From assembly GCF_000763135.2 (NCBI RefSeq), contig NZ_JRPR02000007.1, positions 1-64,000 of the forward strand: a stretch of 64,000 nt of DNA, written 5' to 3'. Numbering within the stretch: position 1 is the stretch's first letter; each line of letters opens with the position of its first letter. The notes beneath the pieces were generated by a model that saw only the letters and a program-made list of their open reading frames with translations, made no database searches and had not been told where the DNA came from. A program made the position numbers and the translations under genes. Positions 9,628-18,170 of this stretch are shown here, one piece after another. This stretch comes from Helicobacter jaachi (GTDB taxonomy: Bacteria; Campylobacterota; Campylobacteria; Campylobacterales; Helicobacteraceae).

Positions 9628-10317
9628 CTAGCGTGTGCTGCCTACAGAAGTCATACGCGTCTTGCTCCTAAAGGCTGGGATAGAAGCCCAAATGAACGCA
9701 AGCAAAAGCTTTTGCGCATCTTCAGCATTCATAAACTTATACTTAACAAGCACCTTACAAACAAGAAAGTCAAAATATGTTTTCCCCACACCTTTATCAT
9801 CAAGATATGCTCGCTCAAAATCCCCGCCAAAGTAGCGTGCGATGTTACTAATGCCAATTTCTTTATTTGATAGGGTTTTTAGGTAATCTTCAGGCGGAGC
9901 AGGAGGGAATTTGCTCACGCGCGAGACAAGAAAAGTGATGAGCTTTTCTTCAAGATTTTGCACAAGCTCCAAAAATGCTACGCTATTTTTATCAATCTGC
10001 TCCCTTATGCGAATAGCCCTCTCAAGCGCCTCAGGCTTTGAGCCTTTGAGGAGTATGGTAGCAATTTGCGTGATTTTAGGTTCGGATAAAATATTTATCA
10101 CATATTGCTTATTTGCGCGCCCGCTGGTATATGAGCGCTTGATACTATCCACAGCCTTATCAATGCTATCAGCCTCAAACATCGCATTAAAAATAGCAAA
10201 CTCTTCTTTAGGCAAAAAGTTTTGCAAATCCTCTTTGTAATTTGCATTTGCCACAAAGCCTTCTTCTTTTAGCACATAGAATCTACGCACGAGCGTATTT
10301 ATCATATTAAACTGCAT
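9628..10317 (-). CDS. Conserved hypothetical protein, helical
   Basis: A 229-residue soluble protein, rich in predicted helix and charged residues, with no signal peptide or membrane segment. I do not recognise a family. It opens with MINTLVRRFYVLKEEGF and ends with the basic tail SKTRMTSVGSTR. A strong AGGAGGG precedes the ATG. It sits between the restriction genes and selD, on the same strand, separated from each by more than 100 bases, so it is probably its own unit. No function is proposed. Confidence 0.65.
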   Translation of the reverse strand: MQFNMINTLVRRFYVLKEEGFVANANYKEDLQNFLPKEEFAIFNAMFEADSIDKAVDSIKRSYTSGRANKQYVINILSEPKITQIATILLKGSKPEALERAIRIREQIDKNSVAFLELVQNLEEKLITFLVSRVSKFPPAPPEDYLKTLSNKEIGISNIARYFGGDFERAYLDDKGVGKTYFDFLVCKVLVKYKFMNAEDAQKLLLAFIWASIPAFRSKTRMTSVGSTR

Positions 10318-10421
10318 GCAAAACCCTCCTAGAAATCTAGAGAAATTTAGTAAAAATAGCGAGATTTACCGCATAACATCGGCAAAATTATCTTTTTTTA
10401 AAGCCCTTTTAAAAGTGTAAG

Positions 10422-11504
10422 CTAGCCTAAAACAATAGGCGTGCGTGCTTTGGGGATAATTTCACCAATGAGCGCGGCAGATTCTATACCATTTTTGCGC
10501 AAGTCATATACAAGCGATTTTGCCTCGCTAAAAGGCAGCGCAAGCAGTAAGCCGCCTGAAGTTTGCGCATCGTAGTAAAAAATATCATCTTGTATATCGC
10601 ATTGAATGCTTACTTTATGGGACAAAGCCTTTTTGTTCTCATGCGAGCCACCCGGCACAATGCCCATTTGCGCCATATCTCTTACCGCATGAAAAAGCGG
10701 AATATGCTGCGTGTAGAAAAGTATGCTTTTAGATTCTGTGTGTGTGTTTTGCAGCGTTTGCAGCGCATTTTGCTTAGAATCTAGAGCGCACATTTCAAGT
10801 GCATGCCCAATAAGCCCAAAGCCTGTAATATCCGTGCAAGCGTGGATTTCGTAACTTTTAGCAATACGCATAGCATAAAGATTGAGTGTTGCCATAGATT
10901 GCGTGACTTGCGTGGTGTCAAAGGCTTCTTGTGCCTTAATGGCAGTGGTTAGAATCCCGCTTCCTAGTGGTTTAGTAAGCACAAGCCCATCGCCTATTTG
11001 CCCTGTGCAGTTGCGCCATAGATGATGTTTATGCACTATGCCATTAACTGAAAGCCCATATTTTTGCTCTCTATCCTTAATGGTATGCCCGCCAAGCAGC
11101 AAGGCATTAGATTCTGTAATTTTATCTAATCCACCTTTTAGGATTTCATTTGCCACAGCAGTATCAAAATGCACATTATCCCACATAAGCAGGTTGAGCG
11201 CGCTTTTTGCTTCACCTCCCATTGCAAAAATATCACTCAAAGCATTTGCTGCTGCAATCTGCCCATACATATAGGGGTCATCGACCACAGGCGTGATAAA
11301 ATCCACAGAAGAAAGCATAGCATACTCGCTATGAGGCTCATAGAGCATAGCGCCGCAGTCTTCATTATGCTCAAAGCCCGTGATAAGTAGCGCATTTGGC
11401 TTTTGAGTGAGCTGGCTAGAGATTTGTTTTAAGTCCTCCAGACCTACTTTTGCCGCTCAACCCGCGCATTGAATGTGCTGTGTTAGTCTAGAATCTGTTT
11501 GCAT
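10422..11504 (-). CDS. selD: Selenide, water dikinase, a selenoprotein (in-frame TGA read as Sec)
   Basis: SelD makes selenophosphate from selenide and ATP for selenocysteine and selenouridine synthesis. The uninterrupted part starts only at 11348, but the same frame continues upstream through one TGA (11457-11459) to an ATG at 11504. It reads MQTDSRLTQHIQCAG-U-AAKVGLEDLK, with the TGA where SelD enzymes carry the catalytic Cys/Sec, before the family's lysine. About 360 residues in all, the usual length. Downstream motifs fit: VDFITPVVDDPYMYGQIAAANALSD, GGHTIKDREQKYGLSV, TSGGLL. A short hairpin follows the TGA (11430-11446). It starts 10 bases after yedF stops. The start is inferred; GTG/TTG alternatives were not seen. 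Confidence 0.9.
11430..11446 (-). promoter_or_regulatory. Candidate bacterial SECIS hairpin in selD
   Basis: Beginning about 11 bases after the selenocysteine TGA, the mRNA can fold UAGGUC/GACUUA (6 pairs, one G-U) around a five-base loop UGGAG. Position and size resemble the hairpin that SelB reads in E. coli fdhF. This is a hand-drawn fold, not a computed one. Confidence 0.45.
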
Positions 11505-11514
11505 TATGGCATCT

Positions 11515-12147
11515 TTAAAGACTAATTAAACTATCGCTTAAAAGCATATTTTGCACGCCCTCAATGGCATTACCTATCATGCCTACTTTCAAACGCTCTG
11601 TAAGCGCAAAATAGCTCAAACACGAGCCGCAAGAATAAATCTCAACGCCCTGCTTTTCAAGCTCTTTTAGCACTTCGACAATTTCAGTATTCTCCACTTC
11701 TTTATTATCGGTAGTAAGCAGCACACCGCGATTTACAAAAAGCATCTTTTGAGGCAGCACATCTGTTTGCAAGAGCGATTTTATAAAGCCATGAATAAGC
11801 ATACCGCCAAGCTCGCCCTCACCCACTCTATCGCTTTTAATAAGCATCATTTTAGGTAGGATTTTATCCTTGCCCTCTTTATTGTGCTTATTTGCTTTGC
11901 TTTTAAGAATAATCATAAATTGCTCATCGCGTCCAAAGCCCACTTCAAACTCAAAGCCCTCTGTGCTTAAAAATCTCATAAGATTTTCTTTTGATGAGGG
12001 AGAATTGCCAATGATTTCATAACTATGGAGCTTTAAGGAGTGCTCATTCACGCCAAGCAACGCCTTTTTTACTTTTAAAACAGGCTCGGGGCAGGGCAGA
12101 TTACAAACATTAATTTGTATGGTGTCATTCATATTTAATCCTTGCAT
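11515..12147 (-). CDS. yedF: YedF-family selenium metabolism protein (TusA domain + DsrE-like domain)
   Basis: A 210-residue protein with an N-terminal TusA/SirA-like domain carrying the CPxP signature (NVCNLPCPEPVLKVKKAL, near 15-32). A C-terminal DsrE/YchN-like domain (ILPKMMLIKSDRVGEGELGGMLIHGF..., with CGSC near 174-177) follows. This two-domain build next to selD is the hallmark of the YedF family linked to selenium metabolism in other bacteria; the exact chemistry is not established. It leads a two-gene operon with selD. Whether translation starts at the first Met (12147) or at MNDTIQ five residues on is uncertain. Confidence 0.82.
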   Translation of the reverse strand: MQGLNMNDTIQINVCNLPCPEPVLKVKKALLGVNEHSLKLHSYEIIGNSPSSKENLMRFLSTEGFEFEVGFGRDEQFMIILKSKANKHNKEGKDKILPKMMLIKSDRVGEGELGGMLIHGFIKSLLQTDVLPQKMLFVNRGVLLTTDNKEVENTEIVEVLKELEKQGVEIYSCGSCLSYFALTERLKVGMIGNAIEGVQNMLLSDSLISL

Positions 12148-12235
12148 TTTTAAGGCTTTTAAAGTGGCATATAGAATCTAGCCCTTAAAATTAAGCCTCA
12201 CTTTGTGGTTTTTGCAAGAGCCAAAAGCGCGGCGT

Positions 12236-12255
12236 TATAGAATCTAGATTCTATA
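12236..12255. repeat. 20-bp palindrome of two AGATTCT motifs
   Basis: TATAGAATCTAGATTCTATA is a perfect palindrome in the gap between yedF and the membrane-protein gene downstream. It is the head-to-head pair seen also at 369-384 and 4527-4552. Confidence 0.6.
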
Positions 12256-12414
12256 AAAGTCAAAATGGATTTCCCAAATCCTTAGCAAAGCGCGATAATA
12301 CACCCTTTTAAATTAAAGTTCTTTTAAGCACTTAAGCCCCTTAAGTCAAGCTAGCCAAAGTGAGCGGGGAGATTAAGTGCGGAGATTTAAAATATAGGCT
12401 TACTGCAAGAGAGT

Positions 12415-12825
12415 TTAAATATCACGCGCATCAAGGGCGCGATTAAGCGTTTTATTAAGTTCGCGCTCTAAATCAGGGTTTAGCTGCCTTAGGCGCTCTT
12501 CAGTGCGAATGATAAGCTCTGTGGAAGTATTTCTATGCACCGCTATGGCAAAAAGAAAGCTTTTTTTGCGATAATCGCTTAATTCTAGCTCATCATAATG
12601 CCCAAAAAACATATCTGCAGCCTTGCGCAGCGCCTCTAAATCGCTTTTTGGAGAATCAAGAATTTTCATAATTTCTTCAATAGTAACTTTGGGACGATGC
12701 TCTATTTGGCTAGATTCTGGCTTTTTGGGCGTTGGTCCAAATAAATAAAGTGCGGATATTAACACAAACAAAGCCACACAAAACACACTTACAAGCATAA
12801 AAACACTATCAGGTGATAACGCCAT
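12415..12825 (-). CDS. Small membrane-anchored hypothetical protein
   Basis: About 136 residues with one N-terminal transmembrane helix (VFMLVSVFCVALFVLISALYLF). A charged, helical cytoplasmic part (TIEEIMKILDSPKSDLEALRKAADMFF...) follows. The frame could start 21 codons earlier (12888), but AAGGA sits eight bases before the ATG at 12825, so that start is preferred. It diverges from lysA. A similar small protein sits near lysA-type loci in Helicobacter as far as I recall, but I cannot name a function. Confidence 0.65.
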   Translation of the reverse strand: MALSPDSVFMLVSVFCVALFVLISALYLFGPTPKKPESSQIEHRPKVTIEEIMKILDSPKSDLEALRKAADMFFGHYDELELSDYRKKSFLFAIAVHRNTSTELIIRTEERLRQLNPDLERELNKTLNRALDARDI

Positions 12826-12965
12826 ACATACAATCCTTGAGTAGGGAAAATAAAATAGAAATAATTTTGCAAACGAGGATTTTAACATAATATTATGCTA
12901 TTGTGGCTAAAATTATCGCTTACAAAGTAAAAATCCCTACTTTTTATAGAATCTACGGAGCGGAT

Positions 12966-14213
12966 ATGGATTATTTTGCCCTTGCACAAGCCTACCAAAC
13001 GCCACTTTATGTATATGATTTTGACCGTATCGCGCATACATTTAATACGCTAAAAAACGCCTTCAAAGCGCGTAAATCGCTCATTTGCTATGCTTTAAAA
13101 GCAAATTCAAATCTCTCTCTTATTCATCATCTTGCGCAGCTTGGTAGTGGGGCGGATTGTGTATCTATTGGCGAGGTGCGGCGTGCGCTGCGTGCAGGCG
13201 TGCCAAAGTATAAAATTATTTTTAGCGGCGTGGGGAAGCAAGATAGCGAGATTAGCGAGGCGCTGCAGAGTGATATTTTATTTTTAAATGTGGAGAGCGA
13301 ACAGGAGCTTTATCGTATAGAATCTATTGCGCGCGATATGCAGATAAAGGCAAGGATTTCTGTGCGCGTTAATCCCAACATCGAGGCAAAAACGCACCCC
13401 TACATTTCAACGGGTTTAAGTGAAAATAAATTTGGCGTGGATATTGAGCAGGCAAAGGCTATGTATATTTTTGCTAAAAATGCGCCATTTTTAGAGCCTG
13501 TGGGCATTCACTTTCATATTGGCTCGCAGCTCACAGATTTAGCGCCCATTAAGCAAGCTGCACAAAAAATTGCTAAACTCGCCCATAGCTTGCTGGCTTT
13601 AAAGATTGATTTAAAATTCTTTGATGTAGGCGGAGGGATTGGGATATGCTATGATGATGAGCAGATTATTGCGCCCTATGCGTATGCGCAAGCGATTTTA
13701 GAAGCACTCTATGGGCTTGATTTGACTATTATTTGCGAGCCTGGACGGCTGCTTGTGGGAGAGAGTGGCGTGCTGCTCACAAAGGTAGTGTATGAAAAAT
13801 ATAATGGAGAAAAGCGCTTTGTAATCGTTGATGCGGCGATGAATGATTTAATGCGTCCCGCGCTCTATGGGGCGACACACAAAATAGAGCCGCTAGATTC
13901 TATAAATACAGAATCTAGCTCTAGCGCTCGCACATCTAGCACGCACACTAAGGCAAGTGTGTGTGATGTGGTAGGTCCTATTTGCGAGAGTGGGGATTAT
14001 TTGGCAAAGGGTATTTTGCTCCCTACGCTTAAAAGCGGGGATTTGCTGCTTATTAAAAATGCTGGCGCGTATGGGTATAGCATGGCAAGCAATTATAATA
14101 CACGCCCGCGTCCTGCGGAAGTGGGGGTTATTAATGGAGAGGCTAGGCTCATTAAGCGTAGGGAGAGCTTTGAAGAGATGATAAAAGATGAGGAAAGTTT
14201 GCTAAAAGGATAG
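12966..14213 (+). CDS. lysA: Diaminopimelate decarboxylase
   Basis: A PLP enzyme turning meso-diaminopimelate into lysine, the last step of lysine synthesis. About 415 residues with the PLP lysine in ICYALKANSNLSL, the glycine loop FDVGGGIG, CEPGRLLVGESG and the catalytic C-terminal motif GPICESGDYLAK. The frame is open from 12903, but MDYFALAQAYQTPLYVYDFD at 12966 matches the family N-terminus and has GGAG about eight bases ahead. It begins a tight run of plus-strand genes; pheA follows after 3 bases. An insertion rich in Ser/Thr (SSSSARTSSTHTKAS, before the CESGD motif) carries an AGATTCT pair and looks like motif-driven padding. Confidence 0.95.
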   Translation: MDYFALAQAYQTPLYVYDFDRIAHTFNTLKNAFKARKSLICYALKANSNLSLIHHLAQLGSGADCVSIGEVRRALRAGVPKYKIIFSGVGKQDSEISEALQSDILFLNVESEQELYRIESIARDMQIKARISVRVNPNIEAKTHPYISTGLSENKFGVDIEQAKAMYIFAKNAPFLEPVGIHFHIGSQLTDLAPIKQAAQKIAKLAHSLLALKIDLKFFDVGGGIGICYDDEQIIAPYAYAQAILEALYGLDLTIICEPGRLLVGESGVLLTKVVYEKYNGEKRFVIVDAAMNDLMRPALYGATHKIEPLDSINTESSSSARTSSTHTKASVCDVVGPICESGDYLAKGILLPTLKSGDLLLIKNAGAYGYSMASNYNTRPRPAEVGVINGEARLIKRRESFEEMIKDEESLLKG

Positions 14214-14216
14214 TGG

Positions 14217-15293
14217 TTGAAAGCACAAGATGAAACACTTAAAGCGTTACGCACAGAGATTGATAGGGTAGATGATGAGATTTTGCGCGCTTTGCAAAGG
14301 CGTATGGAGCTAGTCGCGCAGGTGGGTGCGCACAAACATAAACAAGGTGGCGCGATTTATCGCCCAGAGCGTGAAAGGCAAATCATAGAGCGACTAAGCC
14401 AACAAAAGAGCAAATATATGGACAAACGCGCCATTGAGGCTATTTATCAAGAGATTTTTGCCCTTTCACGCAATATTGAGCTACCCCAAAAGGTGGCTTT
14501 TTTAGGTCCTATTGGAAGTTACACGCATCAAGCAGCAGAAGAGCGATTTGGCGCGATGAGTGAATATATCCCGTTAAATACCATTAGCGCAGTCTTTGAA
14601 GCCCTCTCTTATCAGCGCGTAAAATATGGCGTGATACCTTTGGAGAACAATACTAATGGCATGGTGGGGGAGAGCATTGATTTGCTTGCGCAAAGCGATT
14701 TTAAGATTATTGCAGAAGTCATTTTGCCCATTCATCATAGTTTTTTAAGCAGTTGCGAGCATTTAGGTGAGATAAAAAAGATTTTTTCTAAAGATATTGC
14801 CTTTGGGCAGTGCCAAAGATTTTTAAATGCTAATAATTTGCATCATATTGAGCAAATCCCTACAGATTCTACCGCACGCGCGGTGCAGCTGGCTGCTAGA
14901 GAGCCACAAAGCGCAGCCATTGGCTCAAAGATTGCAGGTAAGCTTTATAACCTGCCTTTGATGTTTGAGCATATTGAGGATTCTAAGCATAATAAAACGC
15001 GCTTTGTGATTGTGAGTGATTTTAGTAATGCTCCTAGCGGTAGGGATAAAACCTCGCTTTTTGTAAATTTAAGGCACAAAGACCAAGTGGGTGATTTATT
15101 TCGCTTGCTGGGGGATTTTGAGCAGGAAAACATTAATCTCACAAAGATAGATTCTCGCCCTTTAAGGAATGAGGATTTTAAAATGGGATTTTTTATTGAT
15201 TGCGAAGGGCATTATCTTGATGAGCCTTTGCAGCGGCTTTTTGCTAAGAGGGGTGATGAGATTAAATGGCTTGGCAGTTATATTTTTGCTTAG
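14217..15293 (+). CDS. pheA: Chorismate mutase / prephenate dehydratase
   Basis: A 358-residue bifunctional enzyme for phenylalanine synthesis. Order: AroQ-type chorismate mutase (residues 1-85; TEIDRVDDEILRALQRRMELV), prephenate dehydratase (near 92-270; LGPIGSYTHQAAEERFG, VIPLENNTNGMVGES, the NKTRFVI threonine motif), and a C-terminal ACT domain (LTKIDSRP near 302-309) that usually senses phenylalanine. The start is TTG at 14217 with AAGGA ahead; no ATG fits. In H. pylori the gene after lysA (HP0291) is annotated as a chorismate mutase gene, so the neighbourhood is conserved. Confidence 0.93.
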   Translation: MKAQDETLKALRTEIDRVDDEILRALQRRMELVAQVGAHKHKQGGAIYRPERERQIIERLSQQKSKYMDKRAIEAIYQEIFALSRNIELPQKVAFLGPIGSYTHQAAEERFGAMSEYIPLNTISAVFEALSYQRVKYGVIPLENNTNGMVGESIDLLAQSDFKIIAEVILPIHHSFLSSCEHLGEIKKIFSKDIAFGQCQRFLNANNLHHIEQIPTDSTARAVQLAAREPQSAAIGSKIAGKLYNLPLMFEHIEDSKHNKTRFVIVSDFSNAPSGRDKTSLFVNLRHKDQVGDLFRLLGDFEQENINLTKIDSRPLRNEDFKMGFFIDCEGHYLDEPLQRLFAKRGDEIKWLGSYIFA

Positions 15294-15310
15294 ATTCTTA
15301 AGGAGGAGTA

Positions 15311-16201
15311 ATGGAGTTTAAAGGATTAGGGCTTGCAGATAGAGTGATTTTAGAGCCTTTAACGCGCTCAAGTGGGCGCTGGCAGGCTGATACAAACTTT
15401 TCTAATCTTTTTATGTGGCGGCATTCTAGGGAGATTAGCTTTTGCATTCAAGATGGGCAGCTTATTATCCAAACGCGCTACGCTGGTCAAAATCCCTTTA
15501 TCTTTTATCCCATAGGCAAAGGCGATAAAAAGGCAATTATAGAATCTATGATAGCTCATTATGCGCATTTAGGACTGCCTTTAGAAATCCACTCTTTGCA
15601 AGCTAGTGAGAAAGATGAGCTTTTATCACTATTTGGCGATAGTTTTGAAATCACACAAAGGCGCGATAGATTTGATTATATCTATAATGTGGAGGAGCTT
15701 ATTGCGCTTAGTGGGCGCAAGTTTCATAAGAAAAAAAATCATCTCAATCGCTTTTATCTGCAATATCCTCAAGCATGCTTTGAGCCGCTTAATGAAGGTA
15801 ATTTACAAGAAGTTAGGGAAGTCAATAATCAATGGTTTTTAGAATCTAAAAAAGATGATGAGGGCTTGCATTTTGAGAATCTAGGCATTAATGATGCACT
15901 TTGCAATTTTAATACCTTAGGCTTGCAAGGTGGGCTTTTGCGATGTGATGGGGATATTATTGCCTTTAGTTTTGGCGAGGTGCTTGATGAAAAAATGGCG
16001 CTTATTCATATTGAAAAGGCAAATATCGCCTTTAGCGGCGCGTATCAGGCGATTAATCAAGCACTTTTAAAGCATACATTCTCGCATTTGCAGTATGTAA
16101 ATCGCGAGGAGGATTTGGGCATTGAGGGCTTAAGGAAAGCCAAACTCTCCTATCAACCGGCATTTTTGCTAGAAAAATATGACGCAAGGCTTAGCGTGTG
16201 A
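15311..16201 (+). CDS. DUF2156 / phosphatidylglycerol lysyltransferase C-terminal-like protein
   Basis: A 296-residue soluble protein of the DUF2156 (LPG synthase catalytic-like, GNAT-fold) family; the SGRKFHKKKNHLNRF segment (near 134-148) is typical. It has no flippase membrane part, so it is not a full MprF. It resembles the protein after chorismate mutase in H. pylori (HP0292 region). AGGAGGAG precedes the ATG. It overlaps the lysozyme gene by four bases (GTGA), so the two are co-translated. A role in aminoacyl transfer to a lipid or peptide is a guess from the fold. Confidence 0.75.
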   Translation: MEFKGLGLADRVILEPLTRSSGRWQADTNFSNLFMWRHSREISFCIQDGQLIIQTRYAGQNPFIFYPIGKGDKKAIIESMIAHYAHLGLPLEIHSLQASEKDELLSLFGDSFEITQRRDRFDYIYNVEELIALSGRKFHKKKNHLNRFYLQYPQACFEPLNEGNLQEVREVNNQWFLESKKDDEGLHFENLGINDALCNFNTLGLQGGLLRCDGDIIAFSFGEVLDEKMALIHIEKANIAFSGAYQAINQALLKHTFSHLQYVNREEDLGIEGLRKAKLSYQPAFLLEKYDARLSV

Positions 16202-17007
16202 AGCATAAGGGTGTTTATGTTGCTAAGCGTATGGGCAGATTTGCGCTGCGTTTAGGCGTGGTATGCTTGCTTGGCGGGATATTTTTTGTATTGCAGCATA
16301 ATGGTATGGTATGGTTTAATATGCCAAGTCATAGTGCTTATCCGCTTAGGGGCGTTGATGTATCAGCTCATCAAGGGCAAATACAATGGGAGATTCTATC
16401 AAATGAGGGCATACGATTTGCATTTATTAAAGCCACAGAGGGCAGCAGCTGGGTGGATAAGCAATTTGCCTATAATTTTGAGCATGCCCAAAGGCATGGG
16501 CTGTATGTGGGAGCATACCATTTTTTTAGCTTTGATAGTGCGGGGCATACGCAGGGGGAGAATTTTATTAATAATGTGCCGCTTATAGAATCTGCATATA
16601 TTTTGCCACCGGTAGTGGATATAGAGTTTTATGGTTCAAAAGCGGCTAATCCCCCCAAAGCTCAAGATGTGTATGAGCAGCTAGATATTTTGCTTGCGCG
16701 TTTAGAATCTCACTATGGCTTTAAGCCCATTATTTACACCACGCCAAGCTTTTATGATATGTATTTGCGCGGGCGCTATGGAGAGTATCCGCTGTGGATT
16801 CGCTCTGTGTTTTTTGCGCCAGATTCTTTGTGGGCTAGGCTTTTTAATGTGTATTTTGATAAGCATTCATGGGTGTTTTGGCAATATAATCCAAAAGGCG
16901 TGCTTAAGGGTTATTATGGGAATGAAAAATATATTGATTTAAATATCTTTAATGGCGATGAGCTAGCCTTAATGCAGTGGCTAGAAAAGCAAAAAGGAGG
17001 CAGATGA
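16198..17007 (+). CDS. GH25 family lysozyme, membrane-anchored
   Basis: A 269-residue protein with an N-terminal hydrophobic anchor or signal (FALRLGVVCLLGGIFFVL). The glycoside hydrolase 25 muramidase domain follows: GVDVSAHQG (near 49-57), FAFIKATEG, VGAYHFFSF and the catalytic VVDIEFYG (near 141). Family members cut the MurNAc-GlcNAc bond. It starts at GTG overlapping the previous stop (GTGA) and overlaps the hydrolase gene by four bases (ATGA). A periplasmic role in wall remodelling is likely; action on competitors or phage origin cannot be excluded. Confidence 0.85.
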   Translation: MKHKGVYVAKRMGRFALRLGVVCLLGGIFFVLQHNGMVWFNMPSHSAYPLRGVDVSAHQGQIQWEILSNEGIRFAFIKATEGSSWVDKQFAYNFEHAQRHGLYVGAYHFFSFDSAGHTQGENFINNVPLIESAYILPPVVDIEFYGSKAANPPKAQDVYEQLDILLARLESHYGFKPIIYTTPSFYDMYLRGRYGEYPLWIRSVFFAPDSLWARLFNVYFDKHSWVFWQYNPKGVLKGYYGNEKYIDLNIFNGDELALMQWLEKQKGGR

Positions 17008-18029
17008 AAGATTATATTTTGCTAGAAAAGGATAGGAGTTTTATATCCGCTAAAGATAATTTGCGCATTTTTTATGATGTGTATATGCCTAATGTGCTTA
17101 CAGATTCTATAACGCTTATTCAAATCGCGCATGGAATGGTAGAGCATAAAGGGCGCTATGAATGGGTGGGAAGTAGCTTAGCAAAAGAAGGCTTTGTTAT
17201 CGCCATAGCCGACCATAGAGGGCATGGCAAGAGTATTGATGAAAATCACGAATGGGGAGAGATGAAAGGCATGCCAAGTGATATGCCACATAAGCCTCGT
17301 ATAGAATCTAGCGCGCAAAGCGTGAGTGAAAGCGGCTTTGAATACGCTATAGATGATATGCATGAGCTTACATTGCTTCTAAAAAAACGCTTTAAGCCTA
17401 AAAAATTTGTGCTGCTTGGGCATTCTATGGGTTCTCTACTTGCGCGAGGTTATCTTAAGCTATACAAACATGAACTAAGCGCGCTTATTCTATCAGGCTC
17501 GCCTGCGTATAACCCTCTCGTGCCTTTTGGGATATTTTTAGCGCATATATTGCACAAATGCCACTTATACACATGGGGTAAGCATTTTATTAATAGCATT
17601 TCTTTTGGTGGATTTAATAAGCCCTTTTTGCGTGATAAGAACGAGGATAGAGACTTTGCGTGGCTATGCAGGGATAGGGCTGTGGTGAATGCGTATAAGG
17701 CAGATAGCGCGTGTATGTTTGTTTTTAGCTTGCAGAGTTTTATTGGTTTATTTAAGGGTATGCAGTGGGTGAATGATGTGCATAGCTTGCAGGGCGAGCA
17801 TTTGCCCATGCTTATTATAAGCGGCTTGCAGGATAGTTGCGGGAAATTTGGCGCGGGGGTGGAGAAAATTGCCAAAGCATACGCAAAAAGCGGCTTTGAT
17901 GTGCATTTAAAGCTCTATGAGGGCGCGCGACACGAGATTTTAAATGAGATAAATAAGCAAGAAGTATTAGATGATATTTGCTCCTTTGTGCGCTCCTTGC
18001 CTTTCGCGCCTTTGCACGCTAAAGGCTAA
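17004..18029 (+). CDS. Alpha/beta hydrolase (monoacylglycerol lipase / lysophospholipase type)
   Basis: A 341-residue serine hydrolase. The nucleophile elbow is GHSMGS (near 139-144). The oxyanion HGMVEHKGRYEW, the DHRGHGKS motif and the late histidine in GARHEIL are all present; the acid is probably in SGLQDSCG. No signal peptide. The frame opens earlier at 16977, but the ATG at 17004 follows AGGAGG and overlaps the lysozyme stop as ATGA, so that start is used. The pairing with a lysozyme suggests membrane or envelope turnover; the substrate is unknown. Confidence 0.82.
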   Translation: MKDYILLEKDRSFISAKDNLRIFYDVYMPNVLTDSITLIQIAHGMVEHKGRYEWVGSSLAKEGFVIAIADHRGHGKSIDENHEWGEMKGMPSDMPHKPRIESSAQSVSESGFEYAIDDMHELTLLLKKRFKPKKFVLLGHSMGSLLARGYLKLYKHELSALILSGSPAYNPLVPFGIFLAHILHKCHLYTWGKHFINSISFGGFNKPFLRDKNEDRDFAWLCRDRAVVNAYKADSACMFVFSLQSFIGLFKGMQWVNDVHSLQGEHLPMLIISGLQDSCGKFGAGVEKIAKAYAKSGFDVHLKLYEGARHEILNEINKQEVLDDICSFVRSLPFAPLHAKG

Positions 18030-18170
18030 GTTTTTAAAACGCTACGCAGACAATAAAAGTTTAAGAAATATTTAAATAAAAATACATTATTATCGCGCCC
18101 TTAGCTTTCTGTATGAAAGATAACAAGTCCTCTTTTAAAGCTTGTAGATTCTATATTTTTTAGAGTTTCT

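Noticed and set aside
10422-11348. SelD as a truncated pseudogene starting at 11348
   Set aside because: The same frame continues upstream through a single TGA at the known Sec position with good SelD-like sequence, so recoding is a better explanation than decay.
12826-12888. Earlier start for the small membrane protein before lysA
   Set aside because: AAGGA is placed correctly for 12825, and the extra residues would add a second hydrophobic stretch without support.
12903-12965. Earlier GTG/ATG start for lysA
   Set aside because: The family N-terminus aligns with the ATG at 12966, which also has a GGAG site.
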